Source of the DNA: Cristatella mucedo
Lineage: Eukaryota; Bryozoa; Phylactolaemata; Cristatellidae
DNA length: 54,000 nt
Reading direction: 5' to 3'
Assembly (NCBI GenBank): GCA_009760855.2
Contig: WPIO01000006.1
Span: 5,328,501 to 5,382,500 of the forward strand
Shown: in pieces, positions 48,755-54,000 of the stretch
Layout: every line of letters starts with the position of its first letter
Position numbering within the stretch: position 1 is the stretch's first letter
The notes under the pieces: generated by a model
Told to the model about the DNA's origin: nothing
The model's input: the letters and a program-made list of their open reading frames with translations, nothing else
The model's database searches: none
Translations under genes and position numbers: made by a program

Positions 48755-49263
48755 GCTATTGGCGACAGAAACGTTTGCTCTACAGGTCCTCGACTGTGGA
48801 ACTGGCGATTCTTGTGCACAACGGAAACAGCTCTCCCGATGCCGATTATGGCTTATCCTTCAGGCCGTTCTGAGCTGCTACTTCCGGGCTACTCACTACC
48901 TCTGTCTCTGCTATGCTTCTCACTTTCTCTTTGTTGCGTGAGACGAAGTCTGTTGGCTACCGAATGCGTACCGAAAGCTGCTTAGGCTGTCAGTACTCTA
49001 TAAAAACTTTCCTGCGTAAAACCCACATAGTGGTGAGCCGTAATGGCTCACTGGGTAAGGCGCTGTCTTTTCACGACCTCGGCATCGAGGTCGTGGGTTC
49101 GAATCCTTCGGTGGGCGATCCTTTATCGCCAATGCAAGCGATGGTGATATCCGTAAAGGCTCTCCTGTCGCTATACAAAAAGAGGCTGTTAAATCAGCTA
49201 TTATTTTCTCCTATAGTCTCTGTGGCTTTGTGGAGTTACAGACTGGATACATTACATTACATT
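48755..49263 (+). mobile_element. LINE family 2 3' end, split by a SINE
   Basis: Left part 48755-49031 starts with TTGGCGACAGAAACGTTTGC (Gly-Asp-Arg, then a Gly-Pro-Arg-Leu-Trp-Asn block in broken frame) and includes TTCTGAGCTGCTACTTCC and GTGAGACGAAGTCTGTTGGC. Right part 49209-49263 has TGTGGCTTTGTGGAGTTACA, GATACATTACATTAC. A SINE of family A sits between them. Confidence 0.85.
49032..49208 (+). mobile_element. SINE family A copy, head type 1, best preserved
   Basis: Head GGTGAGCCGTAATGGC, box A-like TGGCTCACTGGGTAAGG, a self-complementary ACGACCTCGGCATCGAGGTC arm, box B GTGGGTTCGAATCC, then GGGCGATCCTTTATCGCCAA, body GTGATATCCGTAAAGGC and 3' end GAGGCTGTTAAATCAGC. Box A to box B spacing of about 45 bp fits a tRNA-like RNA polymerase III promoter. 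It is inserted in a LINE family 2 copy. Confidence 0.92.
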
Positions 49264-49429
49264 GACCATGCTCAGGCTGACCAATCATATCACAGTCCTG
49301 GAGTCAAGGGTGAGCACACAGTTAGGAGTGTTTATCGACCTTCACAGTAATGCCGGCTTCTGTAGTTATACTGAATCGTTGGGCAGCATGTGACACTATT
49401 TAGCAGTTTTTTGAACTCGTGTCATCTGG

Positions 49430-49800
49430 GCCTGGGCAGCACTGGCACTTCTCTGCAGTGGCTCAGGTCTTGTCACTGAGTGTTTCTAGAGCATTTCTGA
49501 TGACAATGGGCATCAGCCTTCTGAGGAGCCTTGGAAGTACTTTGTTTAGCAGCCATCTGTATTTGGCACTCTTCTTTTCAGAATTCATACTCTCGCCTCA
49601 CTTATTTAATCACCAAGAACAATCTAGGCTTGTATCCTCATGCAGATTGCATACAGCTGTATCGGTATTTGATCCCTCCACAACCTTTCAGAATGCCAAA
49701 TTATCGCAACTCAGTTGTAGCATATACACCTAACATTTCTACTTTGATTGAAATGAGCTTTCTCAAACCTAATGACGTTAAAGCCAACACAATAGACTAA
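49430..49800 (+). mobile_element. LINE family 1 RT fragment
   Basis: GGGCAGCACTGGCACTTCTC and GCAGTGGCTCAGGTCTTGTC match the GITGTALQWFRS region. A frame at 49531-49800 reads TKNNLGLYPHADCIQLY where the intact copy has QNLSFHLYADDTQLY, then LKPNDVKANTI for LKINDDKTNLL. The catalytic ADD is changed to ADC. Confidence 0.82.
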
Positions 49801-49849
49801 TGTTATTCAGAAATTTGAGAACCCAGCCCTCAAATGGGCTCATCCATCG

Positions 49850-50150
49850 TATCTTCTTTGCAGCTGCAGCATATCTCATCAACGACAATCTCTCTCCTGC
49901 TGCCCACGATGGCTCATCCTGTTCAGTGGTTCTGAGCTGCTACTTCCCTGCTACTCACTACATCAACTGCTCTCCTGACTCTGCTATGTTTCCCACTTTC
50001 TCTTTGTTGCGTGAGATGGAAGTCTGTTGGCTACTGAATGCTTACCAAGAGAGCTTAGGCTTTGAGTGCTCTATACAAAACTCTCCTGTGTAACACCCTC
50101 ATAGTCCGCGTGGCTCTGCGGAGCTGCATACAGAAATACATTCTATTACA
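49850..50150 (+). mobile_element. LINE family 2 3' end
   Basis: CTCTCCTGCTGCCCACGATG, TTCTGAGCTGCTACTTCCC, GTGAGATGGAAGTCTGTTGG and GGCTCTGCGGAGCTGCATAC align with 48850-49260, ending ATACATTCTATTACATA. Confidence 0.85.
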
Positions 50151-50187
50151 TATCTGGGTTTTTTGTTCTAAATAACCTTTTCTCTAG

Positions 50188-50270
50188 ATGCCAACACCAG
50201 CTCACAACCAAGTGTGCCTACTTCCACTACGCATAATTGCAAAAAAGTCAAGCTGTATGGACAGGGTCAT
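50188..50270 (+). CDS. NAV: Candidate NAV gene exon 7 (3' end unresolved)
   Basis: Acceptor CCTTTTCTCTAG|AT is good. The two leading bases complete an Asp codon with the last G of exon 6, and the frame then reads ANTSSQPSVPTSTTHNCKKV, plausible for the Ser/Thr/Pro-rich NAV linker. The frame is open to 50309, but no donor is convincing (GACAGG|GTCATT at 50266 is the least bad), and LINE sequence starts by about 50293. Confidence 0.4.
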
Positions 50271-50292
50271 TGCAGCGAACTGCAGCGAACTT

Positions 50293-50470
50293 TTTGGAAT
50301 CCCGTCTTGACTTATCACTGATCGTCTGGCTTTCGCAATATGGTGCTTATAGTTGGTGCTAAACTCTGCAGCTAGGCTTGTCTGTCATGAACGTTGCAAC
50401 TGCTCTACTACATAACTTCATACCCACCTGCACTGTCTCTCCAGCCAGTAGCTTATCGACTTTCTCTTCA
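50293..50470 (+). mobile_element. LINE family 1 fragment
   Basis: GGAATCCCGTCTTGACTTAT, GTTGGTGCTAAACTCTGCAG and CTAGGCTTGTCTGTCATGA match the region mirrored at 5255-5410. Both ends are truncated. Confidence 0.78.
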
Positions 50471-50756
50471 ACTGTGCTGGTAGGTGTGCAAGAGCCTCAT
50501 CGTGAAGACTAGAATGTTTTTTTGTCATCTGGCTGCATTAAAAGGCCTGCTATCATCTGGGGGTCTAGCTCCTTCGGGCGTAGTCCTTCAATGTTGACTA
50601 GTGGCTCCCTAGGCAGGAGAGTGCAGCCCTAATTAGCAGGAGCTGAAAGGGGCATTCGGAACTGCATAAGCAAAAACAGCAGCAATAACGTACAGCTATT
50701 GAGGTCCTTTGTTTAACAGGTATATCTTAAAGCAACGTCTTAATTACAACAAAGCA

Positions 50757-50757
50757 G

Positions 50758-50792
<35 letters not shown>

Positions 50793-50829
50793 TGTGTATG
50801 CGAGTGTGTATGTGTGTTTGTGTGTGTGG
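50757..50829 (+). repeat. (GT)n microsatellite
   Basis: About 14 pure GT units, then GT with TA, GC and TT interruptions. Confidence 0.96.
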
Positions 50830-52814
50830 AAGTCAGCAAAGTCACCCGATGCTGGAATATGCCGCATGTCCTTGTCAGGGCTTAATATATTTTACTTTTT
50901 GTACACTCCTCTGTACTGTAAATTTTACTTTAATTATCGAAAGGTTGAAGACTAAATTGAACCAGTGAGGCAGCACGTTAACGAACCAAAAGGAATTGTC
51001 AACATTGTGGATTTCACACAAACTACTTCAAGTCCGATAATTAAAAGTGGCTAAAGTCTTAGTTGTTCTTATCAATACAATAACACTAATACGAAATACA
51101 TGATAGTTTTTGATCGCTCCGGTCATTCCGATGACACTTTGTAACGACATTTGTGGAGCCTCTTAGTTGCCATGGTGCATCACTCCGTCCCTATATCCAT
51201 AAGGCCCAGTGGACTGCCCAGATATGGATGACGTCAACTAGCTGTTGGCAAATCCTACTTATTGAGCCATCGGCATCGGCTTCATGAGGGTTACTTGCAG
51301 CAATTGAGACGCTACATGTTTGTGTGACGATGTGCCTTAGCATTCCAAAGAATCCAATCTTCTGCTAGAGGCATCAGCCGTGTATGTATATTCGTCTCGA
51401 AAGCAAGCACAGGCTACCAGCTGAATGACACATTGCATTCCTTATCGGAGGCAAGAATTGAGCCAGTTATCGCGACGGTGTGCATTGTTAAGGTGCTCGA
51501 GCGTCGACCGCAGAGGTTAACCAGTGTATGCAGAGCAGGCTAGGCTCTGTTTCTCCTCCATTCCGGCCAGCTCGGATGATCTCCCACTGCTCCTGGTCAG
51601 AGGACCCTTTCATCAGCATGCGTGAGTTGGGCAATCTCAAGGGGCTTGCTTTGGCACTTTGTGCCAAGGCTTAGGCATGCATTATATTATTTCGGCAGTG
51701 CATTTTAATTCCCTGCTTATCGCTTTGACTGCCGTTCTGGCAAGAGCAGGCATTTCTCCACCGGTGGCCAATGCATGCATTTCGGCCTAACGCATCCGAC
51801 CGGCAGCAATACTGATACAGTTCTTTAGCTTTAAGCTGGCTGATATATCGGCCCGGATCCTCCTATGCGACACACTTGATCACCTGCTGCTTTTCCTGCT
51901 TAAAGGGGTAAGTCTTGTGGTTCTTTTGGCCAATCGCCGGCTTCAACGGCACTCTGAATTTGCTGCATTTTTGGCGACTGCTTTTAAGTTACGAATCTGA
52001 ATGGCAAGCAGCACCTTGCAACGGCTATTCATTCCTACCCATTAGCCGATGCTATTGTTTGTGCTTACTCGAGGTTGCCGCTAGCAGCCGCGCTGTTCTA
52101 CGATGGCCACTAGGCAGCAGGCATATGAGTGAGCATATGGGATGCAACAGCATCGAGTCAGCGCCCAGTCGAGCAAAACACTGCTGAACCATGCAGTGGT
52201 GAGTCGGAGGGCTAGTCGCAGAAAGCCGAGCGAGTTGCCGCACAGCCTGTCTGGCCAGCAGTGTGGCAGTCTTGCTGCTGAGCCTCCTCGATCCGGGCCT
52301 CCTCGGCGGCGCGTGTGGATCGAGGTGGCCCGGATCGAGTGAGCATGCCAGGCCAGACAGACACACTCGGGGTGCGCACAGAGCCTATCCTTCCGACGGT
52401 GGACCATTCAACAGTTGTGGGAAATTGATGAAATGCGAGCTAGTATTGATGGCTGAGTAAGCAAAGAAGCAGGGGGCAGCAATGGTCAAAATTTCCTGAA
52501 GGCTACATCGTTGTGGAATGCAATGCTGCAGCCTCGTATCATTGAAGTGGATACTTGGGTTGCTCTGGCACAACGAGTCATTCTCCGTCAGCTTCTTTGG
52601 GCGCTGCATCAGTTATGCGTTAAAAAAACTTGTGCTATTGAGTTTCAGTGCGCTCTTGTGTAAGACAGAGCTAGAGCTAAATACAGAGACAGAGAAATCA
52701 AAAAGAGAGATCGAGAGAAACGAATGCAGCAGATCGAGAGACACAATGAGAGACAGAGTGAGATATATGCAGATACCATAGATAGAGATAGATGCCGATA
52801 TATACCATGTTTAT

Positions 52815-52815
<1 letters not shown>
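50830..52815. other. Intron sequence, no gene recognised
   Basis: Moderately GC-rich around 52050-52340, where frames of about 105 codons are open on the minus strand without a known motif. No further NAV exon could be called with confidence. Confidence 0.4.
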
Positions 52816-52817
<2 letters not shown>

Positions 52818-52858
<41 letters not shown>

Positions 52859-52905
52859 AGAGACAGAGGCAAAGGCACTGAGTGGGAGAGAGATAATAAG
52901 AGATG

Positions 52906-52971
<66 letters not shown>

Positions 52972-52975
52972 AAGA
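52818..52975 (+). repeat. Two (GA)n arrays separated by purine-rich DNA
   Basis: GA runs at 52818-52856 and about 52914-52970, with GATA and GACA variants around them. Purines on plus. Confidence 0.97.
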
Positions 52976-53651
52976 GAGGGGTGAGAGAAGAAGAGGCAAT
53001 GTGAGAGAGGGTGTTAGGGAGAGAGATAAGGGTAGCAGGAGGGATGACGGGATAGAGTGAGAGAGGCAGCTGGTAATAGGGAGGCGATTTGCAGAAGAGT
53101 TGAGTAGTGTGTTGACACGAGGTCAAAGTAGCAGCCTTTCTTATGGAATGTTGCATTCTGTCTCAGACCACACTAAGGGCGGGCTAGCAGGGTGCCTTAG
53201 GAGGGAAAATTTCTTCCTAGAGACTATACACAAGGCTCGGGTTGTGCCATCATTTAGCACTCTAGCCAGTGACAGCTTATGCAAGTATCGCCCTTCGACC
53301 ATAGATGGGGACACATATCAACATTGATTGCCGCAATCCTGAATTGCCTCACTTTATGCACTGACATGTCAGGGAATGAGGTGAAAGTTTTCAATCACTG
53401 AACATGTGCATACTAGACCCACTTGTTGCCCCATGAACAGCAGCACACAGTAATGATTGCTCCCCGAGAATGTCAATGTACTTGACACAGCAGGCTTATT
53501 TGGCCCCGGACGTCGACGCTCGGAAACTTTATTCCGGTAAAATCTGCATTTGCTTTATTCCATGCATCACCATCCGCCCGGTTTCACCAAGTGTACCCAA
53601 TTGCATCACAGTATCCAGCGTTAAACATACAGCTCGTGGTTAAACACTTGT
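52976..53651. other. Purine-rich flank and unrecognised sequence
   Basis: The plus strand stays purine-rich to about 53100, then unique DNA. Exon-like short stretches (for example 53492-53537) are not supported well enough to call. Confidence 0.4.
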
Positions 53652-53765
53652 TTAGCCCAGCATTTAAGGTGCTCACATCGACCAAGGTCAATGTGAATGC
53701 ATTTGAATAGAGATCAAGTTCTCTTAGGGTGCTTTACAAAACTCATTTATTTATTTTATTTATTT
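53652..53765 (+). mobile_element. SINE family B copy, box B deleted
   Basis: Head TGTTTAGCCCAGCATTTAAG and GTGCTCACATCGACC, then a direct jump to TTTGAATAGAGATCAAGTTC and TCTTAGGGTGCTTTACAAAA, and a TTTA-type tail. The middle with box B is missing compared with 28701-28878. Confidence 0.75.
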
Positions 53766-53880
53766 ACACACTGCCCTAGTTTTTCCTCGATCCATTTCGT
53801 CGGATTCTTGTCGTGCAGGCGATGATTTGACTTTGCATTCAGCAGCAGCAGGAGGCTGTTGCCCACCCACTGGCAATGGC
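53766..53880. other. Short unique sequence with a possible acceptor
   Basis: CTTGTCGTGCAG ends at 53818 and is followed by a short open frame (DDLTLHSAAAGGCC). It could be a NAV exon, but the frame is too short to judge. Confidence 0.25.
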
Positions 53881-54000
53881 TTGGTGGGGAAGTAGATCTG
53901 ATAAGTTGGCTGAAGCCAAATAAGGAAGGGACCTAAAAGTGAGCGACAAAACCTTTAAGTCAATACGTTGCTTGACTGGTAGCCAGTGCAGGTCGGTGAG
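53881..54000 (-). mobile_element. LINE family 1 fragment, running off the window
   Basis: CTAAAAGTGAGCGACAAAAC and TTGCTTGACTGGTAGCCAGT are nearly identical to 5200-5275 in the same orientation. The copy continues beyond 54000. Confidence 0.88.

Noticed and set aside
49032-49117. tRNA gene
   Set aside because: Box A and B are present, but there is no proper acceptor stem and the same body follows in eight copies, so it is a SINE head.
53492-53537. 46-nt micro-exon (CAGCAG acceptor, TCCG-GTAAAA donor) of the NAV gene
   Set aside because: No homology to compare with and phase cannot be tested because exon 7 is unresolved.

Overview
The window looks like nuclear DNA of a bilaterian animal, probably an invertebrate. 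It has interrupted genes with GT/AG introns of 1-13 kb, tRNA-derived SINEs, 5'-truncated non-LTR retrotransposons (LINEs), long (GA)n and (GT)n microsatellites, and no operon-like packing. I cannot fix the phylum from the sequence alone.

One host gene is clear: a plus-strand neuron navigator (NAV / UNC-53) family gene. It starts with a poly-Q-bearing first coding exon (22537-22791) and runs on through exons at 35906-36023, 40337-40389, 43276-43348, 46373-46535 and 47732-47883, perhaps also about 50188-50270. Exons 2 to 5 together encode one complete N-terminal calponin-homology (CH) domain of 102 residues. All intron phases are compatible. The rest of the protein (microtubule-binding, coiled-coil and AAA parts in known NAVs) must lie beyond position 54000.

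Left third (1-22.5 kb): no recognisable host coding exon. It is filled with copies of LINE family 1 (CR1/L2-like reverse transcriptase). The best copy is at 4692-6540 on the minus strand. SINEs, 3' ends of a second LINE family and a strongly CpG-rich block at about 9.2-10.6 kb that could be a promoter or 5' exon are also present. Middle (22.8-35.9 kb): intron 1 of the NAV gene, with microsatellites, an inverted pair of tRNA-like sequences and a second CpG-rich block (31.45-32.37 kb). Right part (36-54 kb): the CH exons, separated by introns loaded with LINE tails, SINEs, a 157-bp pogo/Tigger-like MITE and a 25-bp minisatellite.

The mobile elements form a small system. LINE family 1 ends in a conserved tail of about 45 bp plus an ATT-type microsatellite, and SINE family B carries nearly the same tail behind a tRNA-like head, so it probably borrows the LINE machinery. 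SINE family A has one conserved body but two different tRNA-like heads, four copies of each. A second LINE family ends in a TTACA-type tail. The most unusual non-gene signal is that all long GA microsatellites have their purines on the plus strand, which is the RNA-sense strand of the NAV gene.
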